37,920 bases of DNA from an uncultured Lachnospiraceae bacterium (GTDB taxonomy: Bacteria > Bacillota > Clostridia > Lachnospirales > Lachnospiraceae): assembly GCA_948441955.1 (NCBI GenBank), contig CAOJQZ010000016.1, positions 1 to 37,920 on the forward strand. The letters run 5' to 3'. Below the pieces are notes generated by a model, which was given only the letters and a program-made list of their open reading frames with translations, made no database searches and was not told the DNA's origin. The position numbers and the translations under genes are program-made. Positions 6,982-15,298 of the stretch are shown piece by piece; positions within the stretch are counted from its first letter, which is position 1; every line of letters begins with the position of its first letter.

Positions 6982-8385
6982 ATGGCGGATATTAAGGAGA
7001 AAGAAATTTTTCTGAATCCATATGTAATTCAGATGGACAAGCTGGCAGATTCGCTGGGGCATTTATCCAATATTTTTTTAAAGCTTACGGATTACAGGAT
7101 GACTTTTACAAAGGAGGAGAATGAGGACATGTTTCGGCGTGTCACGGAGAAGGTATGTGAAAATTGTGAGAACAGGGAAGCATGCCTGGGGGAGAGGCGG
7201 CTGAATACTTATCATATGATGTATGAGATATTATGTGCGGTGGAGGAGTACGGTGCTGAGCTTAACGTTGAGATTAAAAGACGTCTGCAGAAGCAGTGCA
7301 TTCTGGCACCCCGTTTTTTAAGAGAGACGCTGGAGACTTTTGAAGGGGCTAAGCAGAAGCTTGTGTGGAGTAACAAACTGGTTCAAAATCGGGAGGGCTA
7401 TGCTAATCAGCTTGAAAATTTTGCAAAAACAATACGATATACAACACGGGAGCTGGATGCCGGAATTTTTGAGGACGAGCACCTGGAAAAAAAGATAAAA
7501 AATCATCTGAGAAAATCGGGTGTAAAAATGTTATCCTCTGTGTTTTATATTACTCCAAATGGTAAATATGAAATTCATCTTACAATCAAGGCTTCAAAAG
7601 GACATGTGATTCCGGTGAAGGAGCTGGCGGCAGAGGTGGGGGGGATTGTCGGACGTGTAATGATGCCCGAACAGGGAGAGCGTCCTATTGTTGGGGATGA
7701 ATACTGCACGGTCAGTTGTGTGGAGGGGGCAAGATTTCATACGCTGCAGGGAATTGCCAGGATTGGAAAGGATTGTGAACAGATATCCGGAGATACGTTT
7801 CTTATGACGGATCTTCCTGGAGGGAAGAAGGGCGTGGCTCTTTCTGACGGAATGGGCGCGGGTGAAGAGGCATTTCGGGAAAGCACAATGGTAGTGGAAC
7901 TGTTAGAGGAGCTTTTAGATGCCGGGTTTCCGGTAAAAACTGCAGTCCAGCTTATGAATACGGCTCTGGTTATCGGACGCGAGGAGGTCCGTTTTTCTAC
8001 AATTGATGTAAGTTTATTTGACTTGTACAGCGGTGAGTGTGAGTTTGTTAAGGCAGGTGCGGCAACTACCTATATTAAGAGAGAGAAAGAGGTGGAAAAA
8101 ATCCATTCTGTAACACTGCCGATAGGGGTTATACAGGATATAGAAATCGATACGGTGACAAAAAAGCTGGAATCCGGAAATTTTGTTATTATGGTAACGG
8201 ACGGAGTCATTGATGCGCTTCCCACCGGGCAGCAGGACTGTATGATGAGCAGGTTTATCTCGGAAATAGAAATACAGAACCCCAAGGAGGTGGCGCATCA
8301 TATTTTAGAAAAGGTTTTGGAATGCTCCAGCGAATTGCCGGTAGACGATATGACGATATTAGTGATAGGGATATGGAAAATCTAA
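6982..8385 (+). CDS. spoIIE: SpoIIE-type PP2C phosphatase lacking the membrane domain
   Basis: SpoIIE dephosphorylates the anti-sigma antagonist SpoIIAA to activate sigma-F in the forespore and also binds FtsZ at the polar septum. The PP2C/SpoIIE core is visible, with metal-binding Asp near 289 (SDGMGAG), 407 (TDGVID) and 455-456 (PVDDMTILV). The region before it contains VCENCENREACLGERR, the Cys-rich patch of the SpoIIE central domain. At 467 residues it lacks the roughly 300-residue, ten-helix membrane domain of Bacillus SpoIIE (827 residues): no hydrophobic segment precedes the central domain. AAAGGGAG at 6966-6973 is correctly spaced for the ATG at 6982, so this looks like a genuine start rather than a fragment. 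Location between divIC and tilS is the orthologous one. Confidence 0.87.
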   Translation: MADIKEKEIFLNPYVIQMDKLADSLGHLSNIFLKLTDYRMTFTKEENEDMFRRVTEKVCENCENREACLGERRLNTYHMMYEILCAVEEYGAELNVEIKRRLQKQCILAPRFLRETLETFEGAKQKLVWSNKLVQNREGYANQLENFAKTIRYTTRELDAGIFEDEHLEKKIKNHLRKSGVKMLSSVFYITPNGKYEIHLTIKASKGHVIPVKELAAEVGGIVGRVMMPEQGERPIVGDEYCTVSCVEGARFHTLQGIARIGKDCEQISGDTFLMTDLPGGKKGVALSDGMGAGEEAFRESTMVVELLEELLDAGFPVKTAVQLMNTALVIGREEVRFSTIDVSLFDLYSGECEFVKAGAATTYIKREKEVEKIHSVTLPIGVIQDIEIDTVTKKLESGNFVIMVTDGVIDALPTGQQDCMMSRFISEIEIQNPKEVAHHILEKVLECSSELPVDDMTILVIGIWKI

Positions 8386-8392
8386 AGAAAAC

Positions 8393-8419
8393 TTGCATTT
8401 TTTGGGAAAATTCTATAAT
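8393..8419 (+). promoter_or_regulatory. Candidate tilS promoter
   Basis: A perfect TATAAT at 8414-8419 with a poor, closely spaced TTGCAT at 8393-8398 (15 nt). It lies between the spoIIE stop and tilS. Confidence 0.4.
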
Positions 8420-8457
8420 ATTTAGGTAGACGGCACTTACACAGAGGGGTTTCCTGA

Positions 8458-9837
8458 ATGTATGAGAAGGTTAAGCAGTATATAGAAGAGCAGCATATGA
8501 TTGAAGAGAAGGACAAGGTTATCACAGGCGTATCGGGAGGAGCAGATTCCATATGCCTTCTTTTCATACTTATAAAGCTCATGAAGGAGCTGGGCGGCGC
8601 GATTCATGTTGTACATGTCCATCATGGCATACGTGGGGAGGAAGCGGATCAGGACGAAGTATATGTACGAAAACTATGTGAGCAGAAAAAAATCCCGCTT
8701 ACGGTGTTTCGGGAAAATATCCCGGTTTATGCACAAATACATGGTCTTACGGAGGAGGAGGCCGGACGTGAAGTAAGGAGAAATGCGTTTGAAAAGGTAT
8801 TAAAGGAGCAGGGAGGAACAAAGATTGCTCTTGCGCATCATATGAATGATAATGTGGAGACTATGTTATGGAATCTGTGCAGAGGCACCTCACTTAAAGG
8901 ACTTGGTGCAATTGCCCCCGTGTCTGGCGTATGGATCCGTCCATTGTTATGCGTGAAACGGGGAGAAATTGAATCATATCTGGAAAAATGGGGAATATCT
9001 TATTGTACAGATGCAACGAATATGCAGAACACATATACGAGAAATAGAATCAGGAACGAAGTTATTCCTTATTTGGAAAAGAATATTAATGAACAGGCAG
9101 TACTTCATATGGCAGAGACAGCAGAGCAGATGAGAATTCTTGGGGATTATGTCCGGCGGGAAGCAGTTCACCTGAAAACAAAATGTACGTACAGGGATAC
9201 CTGGGGGAGACTTATTCTGGCACAGAAGAGCTTTCAGGATACAGACCAGGTACTTCGTTCGTATGTACTTCATGAGATTCTCTGTGAAGCAGCAGGATAC
9301 AGAAAGAATATCGGGGCTGTTCATGTAAGGATGATGGAGGAGCTCTTAAAAAAGCAGGTGGGGCGTAAGGCAGCGCTTCCCTATGGAATTACAGCGGTCC
9401 GGTGTTATGAAGGTATATGCTTTGAGAGAGAGAAGGAAGCGGGAAAAGCAGCGTTTTCTGAAGGTAAATTTGGTTTTAGAATATTAGAAAGAAGGGACGC
9501 ACCGAAAGCATTTCCGAAAAACCCCTACACGAAATGGTTTGACTATGATATAATAAAAAATACTGTAAAAATAAGACACAGAAAGCCCGGTGATTATCTG
9601 ACAATAGACAAGAACGGGAATACGCAGAAGCTTAAACAGTATTTTATTAATGAAAAGATACCCCGGGAGACGAGAGAGAAAATCTGGCTTTTGGCAGATG
9701 GCTCCCATGTTATTTGGATTGTAGGGTACAGACAGAATCAGATATATCAGGTTACGGAAAAAACTACACGGATTCTGGAGATTGAATTTTACGGAGGAGA
9801 AAATGATGGCAGAGACAATAAGCGTTATGCACAATGA
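8458..9837 (+). CDS. tilS: tRNA(Ile)-lysidine synthetase
   Basis: TilS converts C34 of the CAU-anticodon tRNA-Ile to lysidine, using ATP and lysine, so that AUA is read as isoleucine. The N-terminal PP-loop GVSGGADS is at about residues 24-31, followed by the HVHHGIRG and LAHHMNDNVETML motifs of the family. The C-terminal substrate-binding domain includes RHRKPGDYL and KLKQYFINEKIPRETREKIWLL, typical of full-length TilS. Length is 459 residues. GAGGGG at 8444-8449 precedes the ATG at 8458. It overlaps the downstream hpt by 35 nt, indicating co-transcription and coupled translation in the tilS-hpt-ftsH order known in Firmicutes. Confidence 0.94.
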   Translation: MYEKVKQYIEEQHMIEEKDKVITGVSGGADSICLLFILIKLMKELGGAIHVVHVHHGIRGEEADQDEVYVRKLCEQKKIPLTVFRENIPVYAQIHGLTEEEAGREVRRNAFEKVLKEQGGTKIALAHHMNDNVETMLWNLCRGTSLKGLGAIAPVSGVWIRPLLCVKRGEIESYLEKWGISYCTDATNMQNTYTRNRIRNEVIPYLEKNINEQAVLHMAETAEQMRILGDYVRREAVHLKTKCTYRDTWGRLILAQKSFQDTDQVLRSYVLHEILCEAAGYRKNIGAVHVRMMEELLKKQVGRKAALPYGITAVRCYEGICFEREKEAGKAAFSEGKFGFRILERRDAPKAFPKNPYTKWFDYDIIKNTVKIRHRKPGDYLTIDKNGNTQKLKQYFINEKIPRETREKIWLLADGSHVIWIVGYRQNQIYQVTEKTTRILEIEFYGGENDGRDNKRYAQ

Positions 9838-10333
9838 AGAGGAAGTAGCGAAAAGGATTGAAGAGCTGGGGAGACAGATCAGTAAGGATTATGCCGGAAA
9901 GCAGGTACATCTTATATGTGTTCTGAAGGGAGGCGTATTTTTTATGTGTGAGCTTGCCAAAAGAATTACAGTGCCGGTGTCTATGGACTTCATGAGCGTC
10001 AGCAGCTATGGCGATGGGACCTCGTCAAGCGGTGTGGTTAAGATAGCGAAGGATCTTGACGAGCCGCTGGAGGGCAAGGATGTTCTCGTGGTGGAGGATA
10101 TCATTGATTCGGGAAGAACGCTGTCCTATCTGCTTGAGATTCTTTCAAAACGTCATCCTAGCAGTATGAGGCTTTGCACGCTTTTGGATAAACCGGACAG
10201 AAGAGTACGGGAGGTAAAGGTGGATTACACAGGTTTTGAGATAGAGGATAAATTTGTGGTAGGGTACGGACTCGATTATGCACAAAAATATAGAAATCTA
10301 CCATACATCGGAGTTGTAGAAGGTGTGGAGTAG
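9803..10333 (+). CDS. hpt: Hypoxanthine-guanine phosphoribosyltransferase
   Basis: This is the purine-salvage enzyme that joins hypoxanthine or guanine to PRPP. The type I phosphoribosyltransferase PRPP motif VLVVEDIIDSGRTL is clear, as are LKGGVFF and the flexible-loop SSYGDGTSSSG. Length is 176 residues from ATG 9803. GGAGGA at 9793-9798 is 4 nt from 9803 and 7 nt from a second ATG at 9806; either could be used, and earlier TTG 9782 is unlikely. The start lies inside tilS. In Bacillus, HprT and TilS together also regulate ftsH expression, and the same three genes are adjacent here. Confidence 0.93.
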   Translation: MMAETISVMHNEEEVAKRIEELGRQISKDYAGKQVHLICVLKGGVFFMCELAKRITVPVSMDFMSVSSYGDGTSSSGVVKIAKDLDEPLEGKDVLVVEDIIDSGRTLSYLLEILSKRHPSSMRLCTLLDKPDRRVREVKVDYTGFEIEDKFVVGYGLDYAQKYRNLPYIGVVEGVE

Positions 10334-10350
10334 AAAGGGGCTTAAGTAGA

Positions 10351-12240
10351 TTGAATACGAGGAAAAACAGAGGGATCGGCAGCGGAATGCTGCTCACACT
10401 TATTATATTTTTATTTGCCATGCTGTGGTTTACGAACAGATTTGAGCAAAGAGAAGATGAGATTACCTGGAAGGAGTTTGAAAGTCTGGTTTCTTCTAAT
10501 AACGTCAGAGACGTTGTTATCACACAGAACAAAGCTGTACCGACCGGCCGCGTGGAACTCACGGTAAAAGGAAAAGAAGGAGAGGAGCTCCGTTATCTGT
10601 ATGTGTCGGATGTAAACGAGATCCAGGAGTACCTGAAGGAGAAGAAGATTGCATATGAGATGCCGGATATTCCTCAGGATAACTGGTTTGCCACATCCAT
10701 CCTTCCGGTGTTGATTACAGTTGGTGCGCTCCTTGTCATTTTCTTTCTTATGAACCGTCAGGGCGGGGGAGCCAATGCGAAGGCCATGAACTTTGGAAAG
10801 AGCAGAGCCCGCCTTAGTACGGACAGAGATAAAAAAATCACTTTTGCCCAAGTGGCAGGACTTCGGGAAGAAAAGGAAGAATTAGAGGAGATTGTGGATT
10901 TCCTTAAGGCTCCGAAGAAATATATTCAGGTAGGAGCAAGAATCCCCAAAGGAGTTCTTCTTGTGGGTCCTCCGGGAACCGGAAAAACGCTTCTGGCTAA
11001 AGCTGTTGCAGGTGAGGCCGGCGTACCGTTTTTTACAATTTCGGGTTCTGATTTTGTAGAAATGTTTGTAGGTGTAGGAGCATCCCGGGTAAGGGATTTG
11101 TTCGAGGAAGCAAAAAGAAACGCTCCGTGTATTATATTTATTGATGAGATTGACGCTGTGGCAAGAAGAAGAGGAACAGGCATGGGCGGCGGACATGACG
11201 AGAGAGAGCAGACGCTGAATCAGCTCCTTGTAGAGATGGACGGGTTTGGCGTGAATGAGGGGATTATTGTCATGGCAGCAACAAACCGTGTGGATATCCT
11301 CGATCCTGCGATTCTCCGTCCAGGCCGGTTTGACCGTAAAGTTATGGTTGGAAGACCGGATGTGCAGGGCAGAGAGGAGATTCTCAGGGTACATGCAAAT
11401 GGAAAGCCATTAAGTGAGGAGATAGATCTTAAGCAGATTGCCCAGACGACAGCGGGATTTACAGGTGCGGATTTGGAAAATCTGCTGAATGAGGCGGCCA
11501 TTATCGCGGCAAAGGAAGATCGTATGTTTCTCTTACAGGAGGATATCAAGAAAGCATTTGTTAAGGTTGGTATCGGCGCGGAGAAAAAGAGCCGTGTAAT
11601 TTCCGATAAGGAAAAGAGAATTACTGCATTTCATGAGGCAGGCCATGCAATTTTGTTCCATGTTCTTCCGGATGTGGGACCAGTGTACAGCGTGTCGATT
11701 ATCCCAACCGGCGGAGCAGGCGGATACACTATGCCGCTTCCGGAGAAGGATGAGATGTTTAATACAAAAGGAAAGATGCTTCAGGACATTACGGTGGCGC
11801 TTGGCGGACGAGTAGCGGAGGAGGAAGTGTTTGACGATATTACAACAGGAGCCTCCCAGGATATTAAGCAGGCCACAGGGCTTGCAAAATCAATGGTTAC
11901 AAAATTTGGCATGTCTGAGGAAATCGGTCTTATCAATTATGATGACGACAGCGATGAAGTTTTTATTGGAAGAGATCTCACGCATACGCACAGGCGTTAT
12001 GGAGAGGGCGTTGCTTCCATGATAGATAAGGAAGTAAAAAGGATCATTGACGAGTGTTATAATAAGGCAAAGGATATTATCCATAAGTATGACGATGTAC
12101 TCCATGCCTGTGCAGATCTACTGCTGGAGAAGGAGAAAATATCAAGAGAAGAATTTGAAGCGTTATTTGCTGCAGACGATATAAAAAACACCTATTTAGA
12201 AGGGGTTGATGGTCATGAAGAAACAGGCGTTATTCTGTGA
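10351..12240 (+). CDS. ftsH: ATP-dependent zinc metalloprotease FtsH
   Basis: Membrane-anchored AAA+ protease that degrades misfolded and regulatory membrane proteins. Domain order: a first membrane helix near residues 11-27, an extracytoplasmic segment, and a second helix near 114-134. Then come Walker A GPPGTGKT at 206-213, Walker B IIFIDEIDA at 261-269, the second region of homology around NRVDILDPAILRPGRF, and zinc motif HEAGH at 428-432. Length is 629 residues. The start is TTG at 10351 with AAAGGGG at 10334-10340; no ATG is available before the first membrane helix. The final 26 nt overlap the glycosidase gene, so that gene is coupled to ftsH. Confidence 0.95.
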   Translation: MNTRKNRGIGSGMLLTLIIFLFAMLWFTNRFEQREDEITWKEFESLVSSNNVRDVVITQNKAVPTGRVELTVKGKEGEELRYLYVSDVNEIQEYLKEKKIAYEMPDIPQDNWFATSILPVLITVGALLVIFFLMNRQGGGANAKAMNFGKSRARLSTDRDKKITFAQVAGLREEKEELEEIVDFLKAPKKYIQVGARIPKGVLLVGPPGTGKTLLAKAVAGEAGVPFFTISGSDFVEMFVGVGASRVRDLFEEAKRNAPCIIFIDEIDAVARRRGTGMGGGHDEREQTLNQLLVEMDGFGVNEGIIVMAATNRVDILDPAILRPGRFDRKVMVGRPDVQGREEILRVHANGKPLSEEIDLKQIAQTTAGFTGADLENLLNEAAIIAAKEDRMFLLQEDIKKAFVKVGIGAEKKSRVISDKEKRITAFHEAGHAILFHVLPDVGPVYSVSIIPTGGAGGYTMPLPEKDEMFNTKGKMLQDITVALGGRVAEEEVFDDITTGASQDIKQATGLAKSMVTKFGMSEEIGLINYDDDSDEVFIGRDLTHTHRRYGEGVASMIDKEVKRIIDECYNKAKDIIHKYDDVLHACADLLLEKEKISREEFEALFAADDIKNTYLEGVDGHEETGVIL

Positions 12241-14248
12241 TGGTACGGATGCTTATGTAATACCACCGCAGCCGGAAAAGAATCAGGTGGTTAAGCTGAG
12301 ATTCCGCACGGCTAGGGGAGAGAGCCTGCGGGTAAGGCTGCTTACTGCATTCGGCGCTTATGATATGGATAAGGAAAGGTCTGCGGGTGAGTTTGATTAT
12401 TATGTAATTAGATGGAGCCTGAATGAAAGACCCTTCCGATATAGCTTTGAAATCCGGAGCGATGAAGAGGTATGTTACTTTAACAGATGTGGTGTTTCAA
12501 AAAAAATTGTAGAATTTTATGATTTTATCATTGTTCCAGGATTTTCAACACCAGACTGGGCGAAAGGTGCAGTCATGTATCAGATCTACACGGACCGATT
12601 CTATAATGGAGACACTACGAATGATGTAGAAACGAATGAATATTTCTATATCGGCGGTTATAGCCAGAAGGTGACAGACTGGAATAAATACCCGGATAAT
12701 ATGGGTGTGCGCGAGTTTTACGGAGGGGATATTAAGGGAGTTATTGAAAAATTAGATTATCTGCAGGATCTGGGGGTGGAGGTTCTATATTTTAATCCTC
12801 TGTTTGTTTCTCCATCCAACCATAAATACGATATTCAGGATTATGATTATATTGACCCTCACTATGGTGTTATTGTAGAGGACGGCGGGGAGGTACTGCC
12901 TGACGGAATCACGGATAATGCGAAAGCTTCCAAATACCAGAGGAGAACAACGGATATACGGAATCTGGAAGCAAGCAATCAGCTTTTTATAGAGTTGGTA
13001 GAGGAGCTTCATAGAAGGGGTATGAAGATTATTCTGGACGGTGTGTTTAATCATTGCGGCTCTTTTAATAAATGGATGGACAGAGAGTGCATCTATGAAA
13101 ATCAGGAGTCGTATGAGCCGGGAGCTTATATCTCAGCGGACAGTCCGTATAGAAGTTACTTTAAATTCTATGAAGAGTGGTCTGAAAGGTGGCCGTATAA
13201 TACAAGCTACGACGGATGGTGGGGGCATGATACACTTCCTAAGCTGAACTATGAGGATTCACAGGCGCTGGAGGAGTATATTCTTGGAGTTGGCCGTAAG
13301 TGGGTATCTCCTCCATTTAATGCGGATGGATGGCGTCTTGATGTGGCGGCGGATCTTGGCAGGAGTAATGAATATAATCATTATTTTTGGAAGAAATTTC
13401 GTGCGGCGGTGAAGGAAGCAAATCCGAATGCAATTATTTTAGCAGAGCATTATGGAGATCCCGGAGAGTGGCTTCAGGGGGACGAATGGGACACCGTAAT
13501 GAATTACGATGCATTTATGGAGCCGGTAACCTGGTTTCTTACCGGGATGGAGAAGCACAGTGATGAAAGCCGGGACGAACTCATGGGCAATGCAGATCAT
13601 TTTGTTGGTTCTATCACTCATCACATGTCAAATATGCTGACACCATCCCTTCAGGTGGCTATGAATGAATTGTCAAATCACGACCATTCCAGGTTTCTTA
13701 CAAGAACCAATCATATGGTAGGAAGAGCAGAATATCTGGGGCCCCGCGCAGCAGGCGAGTATATAAATGAGGCTGTGATGAGGGAGGCTGTTGTGATACA
13801 GATGACATGGGTGGGCGCGCCTACGGTATATTACGGAGATGAAGCAGGTCTATGCGGTTTTACAGATCCTGATAACCGCAGGACTTATCCGTGGGGAAAT
13901 GAGAATCAGAGGCTTTTGGCATTTCATAAGGAAATGATACGTATTCATAAATCCTATCAGGCGTTGCGTACAGGTTCTCTTAAAATGCTCACATGGCGGG
14001 AAAATATTCTGTCATATGGGAGATTTCTTAATGGAGAACGGATTATTGTAATTATAAATAATAGCAGTGAACGGGAAGAGGTGACGGTTCCGGTTTGGGA
14101 GGCTGAGGTTCCGCTTCAATACCGGCTGCGCCGGCTGATGTATTCCTATGCGGATGATTATATAACGGAGTGTGAAGAGTATATTGTAAAAGAAGGAAAT
14201 GTGGTTGTGAATATGGGTGCATATTCTGCCCTGATTTTGGGGACGTAG
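12215..14248 (+). CDS. GH13 alpha-glycosidase (neopullulanase/cyclomaltodextrinase-like)
   Basis: A 677-residue alpha-amylase-family enzyme, probably acting on maltodextrins or cyclodextrins in the cytoplasm, since no signal peptide is present. An N-terminal beta-sandwich of CBM34 type (about residues 1-105) precedes the TIM barrel. Catalytic regions are region I DGVFNHCG, region II GWRLDVAAD with nucleophile Asp376, region III LAEHYGD with acid/base Glu411, and region IV SNHDHS with Asp490. A C-terminal beta domain follows. AAGGGG at 12200-12205 favours ATG 12215 over TTG 12206 or ATG 12209. The gene overlaps ftsH by 26 nt. Its last two codons and the TAG stop are supplied by repeat copy 4, so the original C-terminus may have been longer or different. 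Confidence 0.88.
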   Translation: MKKQALFCDGTDAYVIPPQPEKNQVVKLRFRTARGESLRVRLLTAFGAYDMDKERSAGEFDYYVIRWSLNERPFRYSFEIRSDEEVCYFNRCGVSKKIVEFYDFIIVPGFSTPDWAKGAVMYQIYTDRFYNGDTTNDVETNEYFYIGGYSQKVTDWNKYPDNMGVREFYGGDIKGVIEKLDYLQDLGVEVLYFNPLFVSPSNHKYDIQDYDYIDPHYGVIVEDGGEVLPDGITDNAKASKYQRRTTDIRNLEASNQLFIELVEELHRRGMKIILDGVFNHCGSFNKWMDRECIYENQESYEPGAYISADSPYRSYFKFYEEWSERWPYNTSYDGWWGHDTLPKLNYEDSQALEEYILGVGRKWVSPPFNADGWRLDVAADLGRSNEYNHYFWKKFRAAVKEANPNAIILAEHYGDPGEWLQGDEWDTVMNYDAFMEPVTWFLTGMEKHSDESRDELMGNADHFVGSITHHMSNMLTPSLQVAMNELSNHDHSRFLTRTNHMVGRAEYLGPRAAGEYINEAVMREAVVIQMTWVGAPTVYYGDEAGLCGFTDPDNRRTYPWGNENQRLLAFHKEMIRIHKSYQALRTGSLKMLTWRENILSYGRFLNGERIIVIINNSSEREEVTVPVWEAEVPLQYRLRRLMYSYADDYITECEEYIVKEGNVVVNMGAYSALILGT

Positions 14249-14293
14249 TAAAATTAAAAATACTACGTCCCAGATTAAAAATACCCTGTCCCC
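14239..14293 (-). repeat. REP-like hairpin element, copy 4, forming the glycosidase stop codon
   Basis: Reverse orientation, form A loop. Stem arms are at 14240-14250 and 14261-14271. The TAG at 14246-14248 inside the conserved GACGTAGTA arm ends the glycosidase frame. The other end stops 2 nt short of the map stop codon, so the element fills the whole gap between two convergent genes. Confidence 0.95.
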
Positions 14294-14295
14294 AT

Positions 14296-15105
14296 TTATT
14301 TTGTCAGGACTTCTACCCCCTGTTCTGTAACCAGAACCATATATTCTATCTGCGCGGAAAGCCCGTTATCTTCGGTGTATACGGTCCATCCGTTGTCTTC
14401 ATCTATAAAGAAGTCTGGCCCTTCCTCATTTATCATAGGTTCAATCGTAAACATCATACCGGGGACCAGAACCATTTCGGAGCCTTTTGGAGTGACGTAG
14501 CTTACAAAAGGTGTCTCATGAAATTCCAAGCCTATTCCGTGACCTCCAATATCTTCTACCACAGAATATCCGTTTCTGCGTGCATGGGAATTGATTGCAT
14601 AAGCAATATCGCCGAGATGCCCCCAAGGCTTTGCGGCCCGGAGTCCTCGTTCAACGCATTCCCTTGTTACCCGTACAAGCTTTGCAGCACGGGGAGATAC
14701 TTTTCCGATAGTAAACATGCGAGACGCGTCTGAATAATATCCGTTTAAAATAGTAGAAACATCCACATTTAGTATATCGCCCTCTTCTAATATTTCGTTC
14801 TCGTCTGGAATTCCATGACAAACAACGTTGTTAAGAGAGGTACATACACTTTTAGGGAATCCTTGATAGTTAAGCGGTGCTGGAATCCCCCCATGTTCTG
14901 TGGTGAAATCATACACTAGCCTGTCAATTTCTTCCGTGCTCATACCGGCGCGGATATGTGCTTCCACATGGTCAAGCACAGCAGTGTTTAGCGCGGCACT
15001 TTTTTTAATTGCTGCGATCTGCTTAGGCGTTTTGAGAAGAGAACGGTCTGGAACAATATGTCCTCTGGCGGCAAGCGACCATAGTTTAATGTCTAATTTA
15101 TCCAA
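14296..15105 (-). CDS. map: Type I methionine aminopeptidase
   Basis: Removes the initiator Met from nascent proteins. The five metal ligands of type I MetAP are present in order: Asp in NVDVS, Asp in YSDASR, His in GGHGIG, Glu in TIEPM and Glu in AQIEYMV, with the substrate His in FHETP. At 269 residues it has about 20 residues before the usual core and no SEC-C zinc domain. The start is TTG at 15103-15105 with AAGAAGG at 15114-15120 (8 nt); no ATG is available near the N-terminus. Transcribed alone on the minus strand, it is enclosed by repeat copies 4 and 5 in the same orientation, and it lies inside an otherwise plus-strand block. Confidence 0.93.
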   Translation of the reverse strand: MDKLDIKLWSLAARGHIVPDRSLLKTPKQIAAIKKSAALNTAVLDHVEAHIRAGMSTEEIDRLVYDFTTEHGGIPAPLNYQGFPKSVCTSLNNVVCHGIPDENEILEEGDILNVDVSTILNGYYSDASRMFTIGKVSPRAAKLVRVTRECVERGLRAAKPWGHLGDIAYAINSHARRNGYSVVEDIGGHGIGLEFHETPFVSYVTPKGSEMVLVPGMMFTIEPMINEEGPDFFIDEDNGWTVYTEDNGLSAQIEYMVLVTEQGVEVLTK

Positions 15106-15147
15106 GTTATAAGCCTTCTTTCTAAATAAATAAGTATTACTTACTTT

Positions 15148-15175
15148 AGTATAACACAGTTGGGGACGTAGTAAA
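15148..15175 (-). promoter_or_regulatory. Candidate map promoter using the repeat arm as -35
   Basis: On the minus strand, TTTACT (15170-15175) lies inside repeat copy 5, followed by a 16-nt spacer and TATACT (15148-15153). This is the same geometry as the cca promoter at copy 1. Confidence 0.5.
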
Positions 15176-15216
15176 ATTAAAAATACTACGTCCCAGATTA
15201 AAAATACCCTGTCCCC
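15162..15216 (-). repeat. REP-like hairpin element, copy 5
   Basis: Reverse orientation, form A loop, complete tail ending in CCCTGTCCCC on the plus strand. It lies exactly between the divergent candidate promoters of map and pfkA. Confidence 0.95.
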
Positions 15217-15217
15217 A

Positions 15218-15246
15218 TTGTTTCAAAAAGAAAAATAAGGTATACT
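15218..15246 (+). promoter_or_regulatory. Candidate pfkA promoter
   Basis: TTGTTT at 15218-15223, a 17-nt spacer and TATACT at 15241-15246, starting 2 nt beyond repeat copy 5. Confidence 0.5.
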
Positions 15247-15298
15247 ATATCTATGCGGTAAGTGTCTAAATTGTACCGGAAGTTAGGAGGATGGAATT

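Noticed and set aside
14239..15216. map flanked by two same-orientation repeats as a composite transposon
   Set aside because: map is a housekeeping gene, and the two copies are equally explained by separate insertions at gene ends; no target duplication spanning the unit was seen.
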